The notes beneath the pieces were generated by a model. The model searched no databases and was not told the origin of the DNA. It worked only from the letters and a program-made list of their open reading frames with translations. From contig NZ_JAJUOS010000014.1 of assembly GCF_021378075.1 (NCBI RefSeq), forward strand, positions 24,970 through 88,969: DNA of 64,000 bases. Reading direction: 5' to 3'. Source of the stretch: Rhodobacter flavimaris (GTDB lineage: Bacteria > Pseudomonadota > Alphaproteobacteria > Rhodobacterales > Rhodobacteraceae). The position numbers and the translations under genes are program-made. Of this stretch, positions 26,592 through 35,573 are shown piece by piece (positions within the stretch are counted from its first letter, which is position 1; the number at the start of each line of letters is the position of its first letter).

Positions 26592-27862
26592 GCCGCATCC
26601 TCCTCTTGCGCGATCCGGTCGAGCAGCGCCCGCAACTGATTTGCGAGCCGCGGGCGCGCGCCAGTCGCATAATCGGCCAGCGCCAGATCCTCTTCGACGA
26701 GCGACAGCCCCCCAAGACGCGTGAATGTCTCGGCGTCGCCCGCAGCCAACGCCCGAACCAGCGCGGCGGCGGGAAGCGCACTGCCCCCCAACGACTGTTC
26801 GAGGGCCGCGGTCGGAATGATCGGCGCTTTATGAGCCGCACGCTCCAGCGCAGCGCGGAACCAGTGTCGCGCCCGGGGCGAAGGAGCACGGTCCAGAACC
26901 GCGACCTGACGATCCCGGGGCCCGAGCCAATGCGCCGGACGACCGTCGAGAAACGAACCGGCCAGCACGTCATGCGGCCCCGGCCGGACATATGGCTGCG
27001 TCAGGCCCCTAAGATCGGCCCCCGGTTGGCACCGCACGAGCCTTGGCTCGCGTAACGCGGTGCCCGAGAGCGCGACCACCCGCGTCGGATGGAGATAACC
27101 GCTCGCCAGCACGCGTCCCAGATCGGCGACATCCTCGACCGCAATGTCCCAGACCGGCGCCCCGATCCGCGCGGGGCACTGGCGATGGATCTGAAACCCG
27201 GCAAGCCCCTGAGGATGGCGCGGGCTGGATTGCAGGCGCGTGACGCCGGTCGGGATCGCACCGTGATAATGCAGCGCGCGCGCCTCGACGAAATAGACAG
27301 GGGCATCGACAAACCGCGTGAGCGCGGCCAACCCGCGCTCCAGATCGTCTTCGCGGCCGATGACGGCCAGATCCGGCCGCGCCGCCCCAGGTCGGCTGTC
27401 GACGGCCATCACGAAAATGGCCGACGGATTTTCCTCGGGGCGCGGCATGCGTCCGAAGGGGCGGCTGCGAAACGCCCGCCACAGGCCGCTCTCTTGCAAA
27501 AGCGCGCGCAGGGCATCCGAGGAACCCTGCGAATGGGGGATGTCGAAGCGGTGCCGGTCCCCCTCCGGGTCGTGGAACAGTACAAGTTGCTTGAGCCGGC
27601 GCCCCGGGGCCAGGTCGATACGGGCGACCCGCCCCGCCATCGGGGCCACGAGCGCAATGCCCGGCGCCCGCCGCAACCGCATCAGGGGCTGTCCTTGGGC
27701 GACACGCGCATTCTCCTCCACAAGCAGTTGGACGCGCAGCTCTTCGCCATGCTCTGGAACCAGCGCAGCCTCGTCGGTCAAGCAAACGGGTGGATCAGCC
27801 TGCGCCGGCGGCAGACCTGATTGCGGCAAATTCAGCCCCGCAGATAAGCGAGATCCGAACAT
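26588..27862 (-). CDS. nqrA: Na+-NQR subunit A
   Basis: About 424 residues from ATG 27862, which has a GGAG site and yields the usual start (MFGSRLSAGLNLP). A longer open frame upstream overlaps the divergent cytochrome gene and is rejected. It has the biotinyl-lipoyl-like N-terminal region (LLVEENARVAQGQPLMR...APMAGRVARI) and the FVEARALHYHGAIPTG block of NqrA. It is a soluble subunit associated with the quinone-binding part of the complex. First gene of the nqr operon; the promoter lies in the 124-bp gap to the divergent cytochrome c gene. Confidence 0.9.
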   Translation of the reverse strand: MFGSRLSAGLNLPQSGLPPAQADPPVCLTDEAALVPEHGEELRVQLLVEENARVAQGQPLMRLRRAPGIALVAPMAGRVARIDLAPGRRLKQLVLFHDPEGDRHRFDIPHSQGSSDALRALLQESGLWRAFRSRPFGRMPRPEENPSAIFVMAVDSRPGAARPDLAVIGREDDLERGLAALTRFVDAPVYFVEARALHYHGAIPTGVTRLQSSPRHPQGLAGFQIHRQCPARIGAPVWDIAVEDVADLGRVLASGYLHPTRVVALSGTALREPRLVRCQPGADLRGLTQPYVRPGPHDVLAGSFLDGRPAHWLGPRDRQVAVLDRAPSPRARHWFRAALERAAHKAPIIPTAALEQSLGGSALPAAALVRALAAGDAETFTRLGGLSLVEEDLALADYATGARPRLANQLRALLDRIAQEEDAA

Positions 27863-27986
27863 CTCAACTCCGTCATTCACAATCGCGACCCGAACCGGCC
27901 CGGGGACAATCATTGCAGGAAACGTCCAATCCGGATAGCATGTAATCGCGCTGACAGGTGCCCACCACGACAGGAGGCGACCAGGC

Positions 27987-29177
27987 ATGGCTTTGGAACT
28001 AAAAGGTTTTTTTAAGATATTTCTTTTCGCAATGCTCGTCGCGGCCTTGCCGGGGCTGTCCCGCGCACAGGGCACGACAGACAGCTCTTCGCCAGAAATC
28101 GACGCAATCGCGAAGGATCTCGAGCTCTTCGTGATGCCCCAATCCGGGCCATTCCAGCCCGATCAGATCAAGATCGAAAACCAGGTTGCCATCGGAAACT
28201 GGGCCCGTTCGGGGCATTCGGACGCGTCCTCCGAGGCCTTCGCCCATTGGAACGAGGCGGGTGAAATTCCGCCCGCCTGCTCGGTCTGTCATTCCGGGGC
28301 AGGTTTTCGCGCCTTCCACGGTCTGGATGGCTCGGCGCCAGGCGTGCCGACGGCTCCCGTTGCGACCGGAGGGGTCGTCGACTGTGCGACCTGCCACAAT
28401 CCCGGCCTGGCGCAGATCCGGGAAATCCGCTTTCCAAGCGGCGTCATGCACCCGGTCGCATCGACCGCTGAAACGTCTTGCATGACCTGCCACCAGGGGC
28501 GGGCGTCAGGCGCGCAGATCAACAAAGCGGTGGCCTCGCTCGTGGCGGATCAACCCGATGCACAACTGAGCTTCATCAACCCGCACTACGCGGTGGCCGC
28601 GGCCACATGGCTCGGCGGCTATGCGGGTGGCGGCTATCACTACCCCGGCCGCAGCTATTCGGGGCGTTTCTTCCACGCCCGCCCGGTGACAACCTGCGTC
28701 TCATGTCACGAACCGCACAGCCTCAAGGTCGCGGAACAGACCTGTCTGACCTGCCACGAGAATGGCACCCCCGAGAATATCCGGCTGTCGCGCCAGAGCT
28801 ATGACGGCAGCGGCAATCTTGAAAAAGGGATCAAGGCGGACATCGCGGCAAATGCCGAACGGTTGCTCGGGCTTATCATCGACTACGCCAGCACGGTGGC
28901 GGCCACACCGATGGTGTTTGACGGCCGCAAGCACCCCTACTTCTTCGCAGACGCGAATGGCGATGGGCGCGTGGATGAGGCGGACGGCAAGAGCGTTGCC
29001 TACAACGCCTGGACCCCGCGCCTACTTCAGGCGGCCTACAACTGGAAATTCGTCACCACGGATGCCGGCGCATTCGCGCACAATCCGCATTACGCCCTCG
29101 AGCTACTCTACGATTCCACCGAAGATCTTGCCGGAGCGCTCGGGAAGGATTTCGGATCTTGGAACCTCGCGCGCTAG
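27987..29177 (+). CDS. Periplasmic pentahaem c-type cytochrome
   Basis: A 396-residue protein with an N-terminal signal peptide (FLFAMLVAALPGLSRAQG) and five CxxCH haem sites: CSVCH at residues 98-102, then CATCH, CMTCH, CVSCH and CLTCH within the next ~150 residues. Extra His residues could serve as distal ligands. A DANGDGRVDEADGK loop near residue 316 looks like a calcium site. The C-terminal part contains NPHYALELLYDS. I do not assign it to a named reductase. It diverges from nqrA across a 124-bp gap, which suggests shared control and an electron-transfer link to the Na+-NQR/quinone pool. Confidence 0.82.
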   Translation: MALELKGFFKIFLFAMLVAALPGLSRAQGTTDSSSPEIDAIAKDLELFVMPQSGPFQPDQIKIENQVAIGNWARSGHSDASSEAFAHWNEAGEIPPACSVCHSGAGFRAFHGLDGSAPGVPTAPVATGGVVDCATCHNPGLAQIREIRFPSGVMHPVASTAETSCMTCHQGRASGAQINKAVASLVADQPDAQLSFINPHYAVAAATWLGGYAGGGYHYPGRSYSGRFFHARPVTTCVSCHEPHSLKVAEQTCLTCHENGTPENIRLSRQSYDGSGNLEKGIKADIAANAERLLGLIIDYASTVAATPMVFDGRKHPYFFADANGDGRVDEADGKSVAYNAWTPRLLQAAYNWKFVTTDAGAFAHNPHYALELLYDSTEDLAGALGKDFGSWNLAR

Positions 29178-29205
29178 GAAGGGCATTGCCAAGTTGTTTT
29201 CGGGT

Positions 29206-30258
29206 GGGCGTTGTTGCAGAGCTCTTGCCATGAAGGATTCATAGCACGAATCCATGCGGTTAGACCGGCGGCATGAGCAAGCCCAAGCCCGCCCGCCACC
29301 GCACGACGAACTGGTCCACCTACAGCGCAGCGCTCAGTAAGCGCGGTTCATTGCTGATCTAGCTGAACAAGGAGATGGCCTGGCACGCGCCGCATGAGGG
29401 ACGTCCGGGGCCCGCCGGTTTTCTCGGACGCGGCGATCCAGTTCTGCCTATCGATCAAGGTGCTGTTCAAGCTGCCGCTCAGGCAGAGAGCTAGAATGAT
29501 TGCGAGCCTCCTGCGTCTGGCCGGGCTGGATTGGCCGGTTCCAGACTACTCCACGCTATGCCGCAGGCAAAAGACCCTGAAGGTTCAAATCCCTTATCGC
29601 CGCACCGACGGGCCACCGAGCCTTCTGGTGGACAGCACAGGCATCAAGTTCCACGGCGACGGGGAATGGCAGGCCCGCAAGTATGGAGTTCAGGGACGTC
29701 GCCAATGGCGCAAGGTGCATCTGGCCATGGATACGGCCACTTCGGACATCCGTGCTGTCGAGTTTACCGCCAGCCGGGAAGGCGATAGCCCTTTCCTGCC
29801 AAACCTGCTCGACCAGATCCCCCAAGGCGAGGACATCCGCACCGTGACCGCAGATGGCGCCTACGACACCCGCCGCTGCTATAGCGCCATAATCGCACGC
29901 TGCGACGCGGCAATCATCCCGATCCGGAAGAATGGTCGCCCGTGGAAAGAGGGGTGTCCAGCCGCTCAGGCACGCAACTAAACCCTCCGCGCAACGCGAT
30001 GCTACGGCCGAGCATTCTGGAAGCGGTGGACCGGATACCATGCCCGCAGCCGCGGCGAAGCGAAGATGCGGTACCTCAAGTCCTTCGGCGAGCGTATCGC
30101 CGCAAGAGACCCGTAACGCCAAACCGCCGAAATCCACAGCCGCGTCGCACTCATCAACCGCTTCAATGCCCTCGGCACCGCCGAGATCGTCCGCGTCGCC
30201 TGAACCTCAAGGGGAAAGGGGCACTCACGCCTCAAGCCGCCGTTCTGCAACAATGCCC
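29206..30258 (+). mobile_element. IS5-family insertion sequence, decayed
   Basis: About 1.05 kb bounded by imperfect inverted repeats. The left end is GGGCGTTGTTGCAGAGC (29206-29222). The right end read inwards is GGGCATTGTTGCAGAAC (30258 leftwards). It encloses one damaged transposase frame and lies just after the cytochrome c gene. No clear target duplication was seen. Confidence 0.75.
29273..30203 (+). pseudogene. IS5-family transposase, inactivated
   Basis: The reading frame begins at ATG 29273 with an N-terminus (MSKPKPARHRTTNW) typical of this IS5 group and has an early in-frame TAG at 29359. The central part contains LLVDSTGIKFHGDGEW (first catalytic Asp) and VTADGAYDTRRCY (second Asp). 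After KNGRPWKE a frameshift leads to a stop near 29981. The true continuation (RAFWKRWTGYHARSRGEAKM, then ERIAARD) is readable in another frame down to the stop at 30201-30203, with one more internal stop. It cannot make a full transposase. Confidence 0.82.
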
Positions 30259-30594
30259 AGCAGCAGCAATCGGCGTTACCAGCCACTCGATCTCGCTCAG
30301 GGCACGCCGCATAGCGCAGGAAGCGACCATTGCGCTAGGCGCTCTACGACCGATCGAGGGCGAGATCGGGATGTCTAAAGCACTGCGACGATTGCCCCTC
30401 CAGACCGGACCCCGAAAATTTCGCGCCATGCCCGACCAGTTTCTCCCTTCCGCCCGTAAGCACGCGCTTATAGTCGCCGATTTCAGCGATCCGCGCATCG
30501 ACGGGACGGCTTTATGCGCCCATCCCTGCCCCAGCCAACACGGCTTGTCCGAAGGTCTAGACCGACCGGGCCAACCTCAATAATGGAGTATCCG
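30259..30594. other. 336-bp non-coding gap before the PepSY gene
   Basis: I see no gene with codon usage like the neighbours. A short frame beginning MSKALRRLPLQTGPRKF (30371 on) has no clear ribosome site. The promoter of the PepSY operon probably lies in its last 100 bases. Confidence 0.35.
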
Positions 30595-30852
30595 ATGAAG
30601 AAAACCCTTCTGGCCACCGCGCTGATCCTCTCGCCCGTTGCTGCGCTGGCGATGCCCGCCGTAGGCGATGTCGTGGGCAGCAATCCCGCTGATGTTTCCG
30701 CCGCGCTTGCCGCCAAGGGCTGCACCGTTTCCGACTTCGAGGTCGAGGATGGTAAGGTCGAGGCGGTCTGCACCGATGCGGCCAAGGCGGTCTGGGAAGT
30801 AGTGATCGACCCGGCCTCGGGCGCCGTCACCGAGATCAAGGAAAAAGACTGA
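30595..30852 (+). CDS. Small exported PepSY-domain protein
   Basis: An 85-residue protein starting at ATG 30595 with GGAG seven bases upstream. The signal peptide MKKTLLATALILSPVAALAM ends near residue 20. The remaining ~65 residues form one PepSY-like unit (DVSAALAAKGCTVSDFEVEDGKVEAVC...VWEVVIDPASGAVTEIKEKD). Such small PepSY proteins sit beside cytochrome b genes in many alphaproteobacteria and may modulate haem or electron transfer. Its stop overlaps the next start (TGATG). Confidence 0.82.
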   Translation: MKKTLLATALILSPVAALAMPAVGDVVGSNPADVSAALAAKGCTVSDFEVEDGKVEAVCTDAAKAVWEVVIDPASGAVTEIKEKD

Positions 30853-31559
30853 TGCCGGGGCCGCTTGACCGCATGAAAGCGGGTCTCGCGGCGCGGCCGG
30901 CGGGGGGCTCCGTCTCCCCCGCCACCGGCCTTGCCCTGCCGCCCGTCTGGGATCCGCTGATCCGGCTCACCCATTGGAGCGTTGCAGTGGCGGTGCTGGC
31001 AAACGGGCTCTTCACCAAGGCCGGGGGCGCGCTACATGTCGGGCTTGGCTGGGCCGTGCTCGCCCTCCTTGTTCTGCGGTTCGGTTGGGGGCTCCTCGGC
31101 CCGATCGAGGCGCGCTTTTCTGCCTTCCCGCCCGCGCCGCGCGCTGCACTCGCGCATCTGCACGGGCTGGCCCGACGGCATCCGGTGCGCGAACACCCCT
31201 CGCACAATCCTGCGGGCGCGATGATGGTCTATGCACTCTGGGGCGGGCTTTTGGTCATTTGCCTCACCGGGCTCTGGCTTACCGATGCCCGCTCCCCGAT
31301 GCAGATTGCCGCGGATCAGGCGGCGGTGCTCTCGGGTGACTGGTCGGCGCTTGCGCAAACCGCCGCTGCGGGCGAGACTGGCGCCTCGGGCGAGATCAAA
31401 AAGGCGGTGAAAACCGTGCATGAGCTGATGGCAAACCTGATCCTGATCTTCGCGGCCGAGCATGTGGCTGGCGTGGCGGTGGAAAGCCGCGCGCTCGGGC
31501 GTAACTTGGTGCGACCGATGCTCTGGCAACGCCGGACTAAGCGGGGCCCGGAGGCATGA
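30852..31559 (+). CDS. Cytochrome b561/b-type haem membrane protein
   Basis: A 235-residue protein with four membrane segments. The first helix begins PLIRLTHWSVAVAVLANG, the typical haem-ligand His context of bacterial di-haem cytochrome b561. Later helices include NPAGAMMVYALWGGLLVICLTG and VHELMANLILIFAAEHVAGV, which supply further His residues. It probably moves electrons between quinol and a periplasmic partner. Start and stop overlap both neighbours, so it is translationally coupled to the PepSY and LuxR-type genes. Confidence 0.88.
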   Translation: MPGPLDRMKAGLAARPAGGSVSPATGLALPPVWDPLIRLTHWSVAVAVLANGLFTKAGGALHVGLGWAVLALLVLRFGWGLLGPIEARFSAFPPAPRAALAHLHGLARRHPVREHPSHNPAGAMMVYALWGGLLVICLTGLWLTDARSPMQIAADQAAVLSGDWSALAQTAAAGETGASGEIKKAVKTVHELMANLILIFAAEHVAGVAVESRALGRNLVRPMLWQRRTKRGPEA

Positions 31560-32044
31560 GGCTTCCCACGCCCGATGCCGAGCGGCGGCATACCGCGGTT
31601 CTTGCCGCAGTGGTGCTTCTGCAAGCGGTCGCTGTGCTCTTTTTCGTGGGCGATGCGGCGTCCGACATCCTGCACGACGGGCTGGGGCCAGAGACCCTAT
31701 TTGAGGGCTTCATCGCTTTCGCGCTCAGTTCGGGCGTGGCGGCGGGGGGCTGGCAATTGCGCCGCGCTCTCGAGACGCAGCGGGCTCAGGCGCGCGCGCT
31801 TGAGGTCGCGCGGGGCGCGCTTGCCGAGGTGATCGAGGCGCAGTTCTCGCGCTGGGGGCTTACCCCCGCCGAGCGCGACGTTGCGCTTTTCGCTCTCAAG
31901 GGGCTCGACGTGGCCGAGATTGCAGAGTTGCGCAGCGCCGCAGCGGGCACTGTGCGCGCGCAGATGGCACGAGTCTATGCGAAGTCGGGCGTCTCGGGGC
32001 GGGCCCAATTCGCCGCGCTTTTCGTCGAAGATCTGCTGGGGTGA
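31556..32044 (+). CDS. Membrane-anchored LuxR-type transcriptional regulator
   Basis: A 162-residue protein with two N-terminal membrane helices (residues ~10-32 and ~45-65), a short coiled-coil-like linker, and a C-terminal LuxR-type helix-turn-helix (WGLTPAERDVALFALKGLDVAEIAELRSAAAGTVRAQMARVYAKSGVSGR). A DNA-binding domain tethered to two membrane helices resembles one-component regulators seen beside cytochrome b/PepSY genes. It may sense redox state through the preceding cytochrome b and control this operon; that is inference. Confidence 0.82.
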   Translation: MRLPTPDAERRHTAVLAAVVLLQAVAVLFFVGDAASDILHDGLGPETLFEGFIAFALSSGVAAGGWQLRRALETQRAQARALEVARGALAEVIEAQFSRWGLTPAERDVALFALKGLDVAEIAELRSAAAGTVRAQMARVYAKSGVSGRAQFAALFVEDLLG

Positions 32045-32542
32045 TCCAGGGCTGCCGCTTGGATTGAGACCGGGTGCGACTCGCCTTCAGGCACCGCGCC
32101 AGCGGCACCCGCCTCGACTTTCCGCCCACCCCGTGTCAGCGATCTGCAAGCTTGACCCTGTCATCCTCGTCGCCATGGTCCTGCCGCCTCCTTCTGATCG
32201 CCTGCCTCTCCCCATCGGGCGCGGATGACCGTTTTTGATTCTGACTGCGACAGTGCCGCAATCTCGCGGGTTTTCCGATCTCTCGTGCGGGGAGCGGCGC
32301 GAATCCCAGCGCCGTCGCGGAGGGCGGAGCGCCGCCCGTGAGTTCGCGGCATTGCGTCCGCGGCAATCAGCGATAGCTACCGTGAACGACGGAAGGCATG
32401 ATTTTCAGTCCGCAGATGTTCTGCGACTCCAAGACCGTCTGTCTTTGAGCCCCTTTTCACCGTGATTCAACGCGCGGATACAAGGGATCAATGAAAATAC
32501 GTTCGACCAACGGCAGGCGCTTGTCTGTCGAGAGGAGTGTGA
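32045..32542. other. 498-bp region with no supported gene
   Basis: Short open frames on both strands lack ribosome sites and recognisable sequence. The last ~100 bases must contain the promoter of the GFA-family gene. Confidence 0.4.
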
Positions 32543-32953
32543 ATGGACGACAATCCAGTGATCGGTCAATGCCTGTGTGGCGCTGTGAAATTCCACATAT
32601 TTGGAGAGTTCGAGAGATTTTTCCTGTGCCACTGCGCCCGCTGCCGCAAGGACAGTGGTTCGGCCCATTCGGCAAACCTGTTTTCGTCCACGGCCAGAAT
32701 CATCTGGGTCTCAGGCGAGGATAATATCAAGATGTTCCGGCTCACCGGGTCACGCCACGTGAAAAGTTTTTGTTCGGACTGCGGGTCCGCGCTGCCTGTT
32801 TCCAAGCCGGAATTTGGTTTGCTTGTGGTGCCAGCAGGGTCGCTTGAAAGCCGGATAGAGATACGCCCCAACGCGCATATTTGCTGTTCCAGCCGTACGA
32901 ACTGGGACAACGACCCCGCCTCCGTCGCAAGGATCGACGGGCTTCCCCGCTGA
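32543..32953 (+). CDS. GFA-family (CENP-V/GFA) zinc protein
   Basis: A 136-residue protein with GAGAGG-like Shine-Dalgarno sequence upstream. Conserved zinc ligands are visible: GQCLCGAVKFH at the N-terminus, FFLCHCARCRKDSGS, then FCSDCGSALPVS. This is the GFA fold of glutathione-dependent formaldehyde-activating enzymes and CENP-V-like proteins, most members of which have no known substrate. It is monocistronic here. Confidence 0.88.
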   Translation: MDDNPVIGQCLCGAVKFHIFGEFERFFLCHCARCRKDSGSAHSANLFSSTARIIWVSGEDNIKMFRLTGSRHVKSFCSDCGSALPVSKPEFGLLVVPAGSLESRIEIRPNAHICCSSRTNWDNDPASVARIDGLPR

Positions 32954-33325
32954 ACAGTCGCGCCTATGATGCATCTCGGACAATCGCCAAACGACAAGGA
33001 CGCGACCTTCGGCTGCGTCTCGCCTGCCGTAATTCGAGGGATAGAGATGCTGCGTGATGCACGAATGGCGGCCATGGTGAAGCCCCAGCGCAGCGCTTGA
33101 CCCTAGGACGAAGGTCCGCAAGGGGCCGATAGGCAAATTGAGCTGATTTGAGTGGAGAGGCTGCGAGACATTTGCAATGCGAACCACTGCAGAGCTGAGG
33201 GTCGAGAACGAACCTCACCGTCGTGGTGATTGACATAGAAGTCTAAGACAAAACGCTGTCTCTGCGAGAACTGTCACCCCATATGCCGGCGCGAAAGCTG
33301 CGGAGAGGTGAGGAGCGAAGAATCG
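32954..33325. other. 372-bp intergenic region, nothing identified
   Basis: It lies between the GFA gene and the convergent DUF4386 gene. No convincing gene, repeat or RNA was seen. Confidence 0.35.
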
Positions 33326-33892
33326 CTAACCGCTCCCGATCAGATAGACCAAACCCGCAAGTGCGAGCCCCGCACCGAAGGCTTTCGCGAAGATCTTCGA
33401 GCGCCAGACCAGCGCGCCCATCATCAGACTATTCACGCCGAAGAAGACGAGTCCGAGATCATAGCCATGGCCATGCAGGTTGAGAAAAACGAGCGCCAAT
33501 GACTGTACGTCGCTCACGTCACTTGCGCTCGAAAGAAGCATCAATGCAGTCTGCAACGCCATAAGATTTGCAGCGATGAGGACGGCCTGGATCAGCCTGA
33601 AAACCATCGCCGACAGGGCAAGGCCGTAGGCCACATTTCGAAAAATCAGGTAGAGCAGGATCGCAAGGCCAGCGTCGCTCAGCGCCATAACCAGATCGGC
33701 TGCGATGGCCATTCGGAATTGGCCCGGCGCCGCGAGGATAGCCTCGGCCGTGCCCGTTGCATCTGTCAGATTGACAAGCGGACCCCGAAGGCCAAGCTCA
33801 GCGCCGAGCCCCATGATGATGATGACGAGATAGAGCATGCCGGCGAGGCGGGATTTTCGGGTCAAATTGTGGGACCAGGAAAGATGGCTCAC
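33326..33892 (-). CDS. DUF4386-family membrane protein
   Basis: A 188-residue protein with six predicted helices. The sequence RKSRLAGMLYLVIIIMGLGAELGLRG at the start and the LGLVFFGVNSLMMGALVWRSKI block match the DUF4386 pattern. The function of this family is unknown. It is followed on the same strand by other short genes with no clear operon link. Confidence 0.72.
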   Translation of the reverse strand: MSHLSWSHNLTRKSRLAGMLYLVIIIMGLGAELGLRGPLVNLTDATGTAEAILAAPGQFRMAIAADLVMALSDAGLAILLYLIFRNVAYGLALSAMVFRLIQAVLIAANLMALQTALMLLSSASDVSDVQSLALVFLNLHGHGYDLGLVFFGVNSLMMGALVWRSKIFAKAFGAGLALAGLVYLIGSG

Positions 33893-33917
33893 GCGGAAGA
33901 TCCTTGATTGGTGACTG

Positions 33918-34817
33918 TCAGGCTGCGTTCGCGTGTATCACGACGGCGCGCCGGAGGGGCGCGGACGTTCGCGGACGGTTCGCGCGCTGCCCCGCCCAGA
34001 CCGACAGGAGAACGATGGCCGCGCCACCTATCTGTTGAAACGACAGGCCTTGTCCCAGCCAAAGCCATCCGAGCATGACTGCGGTAACCGGGCTCATCAT
34101 CCCCAGCATCGAAACCGCGCCTGGTTCAAGACGGGCAACACCTCGAAACCAGATCGCATAGGTCGCAGCCGCGCCGATCAGGCCAAGCCAGATCAGCCCG
34201 GCAAGGTTCAGCCCGGTAAGTGGCGGCAGAGACTGCTCGAAGATCAAAGCCAGCGGCAGCAAGATCAGCCCCCCGGCCGTCAGTTGCCACCCGGTGAAAC
34301 TGAGCGGCGAGACAGACGGCTGCCACTTGCGGCTCAGCACCGTGCCTGCCGCCATCGATGCGGCCCCACCAAGCCCAGCGGCCACTCCGACAGGATCGAG
34401 CGCGGCTTCGGGCCCCAGAAGGAGAAGCGCGACGCCCAGAACACCCGTTGCCGCCGCGACGACCGCCCCGGCGCGTACCGGTGTACCAAGCCACCCGCGC
34501 GCCATGAGAATGACCAACATCGACTGTAGTGAGCCGAGAGTGGCCGCGACCCCGCCGGGCAGCCGATAGGCCGCCACGAATAGCAGGCTCCAGAACACTG
34601 TGAAGTTCAGGCTGCCAAGCAGGAAGACGCGGCCTAGCCATGCGCGCGGCGGCAGCGACCGCGTAAGCGCGAGCAGCAGCAGCCCGGCAGGCAATGCACG
34701 CAGAGCCGCAAGCGTGATGGGGTAGCCTGCTGGCAGAGCTTCGGTGGTGACCAGATAGGTGCTTCCCCAGACAGCCGGGGCGAGGGCTGTGACAAGGATA
34801 TCGGTGGTTCGTGACAT
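33918..34817 (-). CDS. EamA/DMT-family transporter
   Basis: A 299-residue protein with ten predicted helices in two EamA repeats. ATG 34817 gives the typical start (MSRTTDILVTALAPAVWGSTYLVTTEALP); 24 further upstream residues would be unusual. The second repeat begins near GVAAGLGGAASMAAGTVLSRKW. Members export amino acids or other metabolites; the substrate is unknown. Confidence 0.88.
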   Translation of the reverse strand: MSRTTDILVTALAPAVWGSTYLVTTEALPAGYPITLAALRALPAGLLLLALTRSLPPRAWLGRVFLLGSLNFTVFWSLLFVAAYRLPGGVAATLGSLQSMLVILMARGWLGTPVRAGAVVAAATGVLGVALLLLGPEAALDPVGVAAGLGGAASMAAGTVLSRKWQPSVSPLSFTGWQLTAGGLILLPLALIFEQSLPPLTGLNLAGLIWLGLIGAAATYAIWFRGVARLEPGAVSMLGMMSPVTAVMLGWLWLGQGLSFQQIGGAAIVLLSVWAGQRANRPRTSAPLRRAVVIHANAA

Positions 34818-34890
34818 CGGGCAACTCGCATTCAAGGACAGGCGAGAGGGAGAGAGAGCGGCGCGAGGGTCCGTGTGTCGGCGGGTCACA

Positions 34891-35388
34891 TTAAGCCCCC
34901 TCCGAATACTTCACCAAGAGAACGCCTTCCTCCAGCGACGGCTCGACGAAGTGCCGGGTGAACTGGCGGAACTGGGTTTCGTACACCACGAACGGGTGGT
35001 CTCCGCGGTGATTGCGCGCGTGCAACCGCGTCAGGCACAGCGCATCGGACACGTCGATGAAGTGAAACTGATGTGCCGCATCGGTCTGACCGAGGATGCC
35101 GCGCAGCCAGTCCCGTTGCGCGACGGTATTGGCCGGGAAATCGAGCACGACGGAAAGACCCGAACCCAGCAGTTTAATGACATGCGGCGCGATGACCCGC
35201 CGGAGCCTCGACGCGTATTCGACATAATCGGACGGGGCCTGCAACATGTCGGCGAAGAGCGCATGAAGCCACTTGTCTTTGGCGATGAGCACAGTCCCGG
35301 ACCCGCGCGCCAAGTTGTCCGCAAGGGTGGATTTTCCAGAGGCGATCTTGCCGCAGAACATGTGGATGGTTGGTGATGGACGGATCAT
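34891..35388 (-). CDS. P-loop ATP-binding protein (AAA_33/zeta-like kinase fold)
   Basis: A 165-residue protein with start at ATG 35388 (GAAGGTG site). A start nine codons upstream is possible. A Walker A motif CGKIASGKST is near residues 12-21, and an acidic strand end VVLDFPANT near residue 83 could be Walker B. The remainder (LTRLHARNHRGDHPF) resembles small-molecule kinase or zeta-toxin-like P-loop proteins. No antitoxin gene lies beside it. The substrate is unknown. Confidence 0.78.
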   Translation of the reverse strand: MIRPSPTIHMFCGKIASGKSTLADNLARGSGTVLIAKDKWLHALFADMLQAPSDYVEYASRLRRVIAPHVIKLLGSGLSVVLDFPANTVAQRDWLRGILGQTDAAHQFHFIDVSDALCLTRLHARNHRGDHPFVVYETQFRQFTRHFVEPSLEEGVLLVKYSEGA

Positions 35389-35573
35389 TTGACACCTTCG
35401 GTCGGGGTCGCTCACAGAAAGTGGCGAGGAGAAAGACAGGGGCGCTCGGGTCAGGTCGCGAGCCCGATATCACGCATCAGATGGGGCGAGAGATCGCGCG
35501 GCACGCGGAGCGGATTGTAGCGCCGATGCCGGAGACCTCGGAACAGGAAATGGAACTTCATCTGGCTCACTCC

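Noticed and set aside
34891..35388. Zeta-type toxin of a toxin-antitoxin pair
   Set aside because: The P-loop resembles zeta toxins, but no small antitoxin gene lies next to it, so only a generic kinase-fold call is made.
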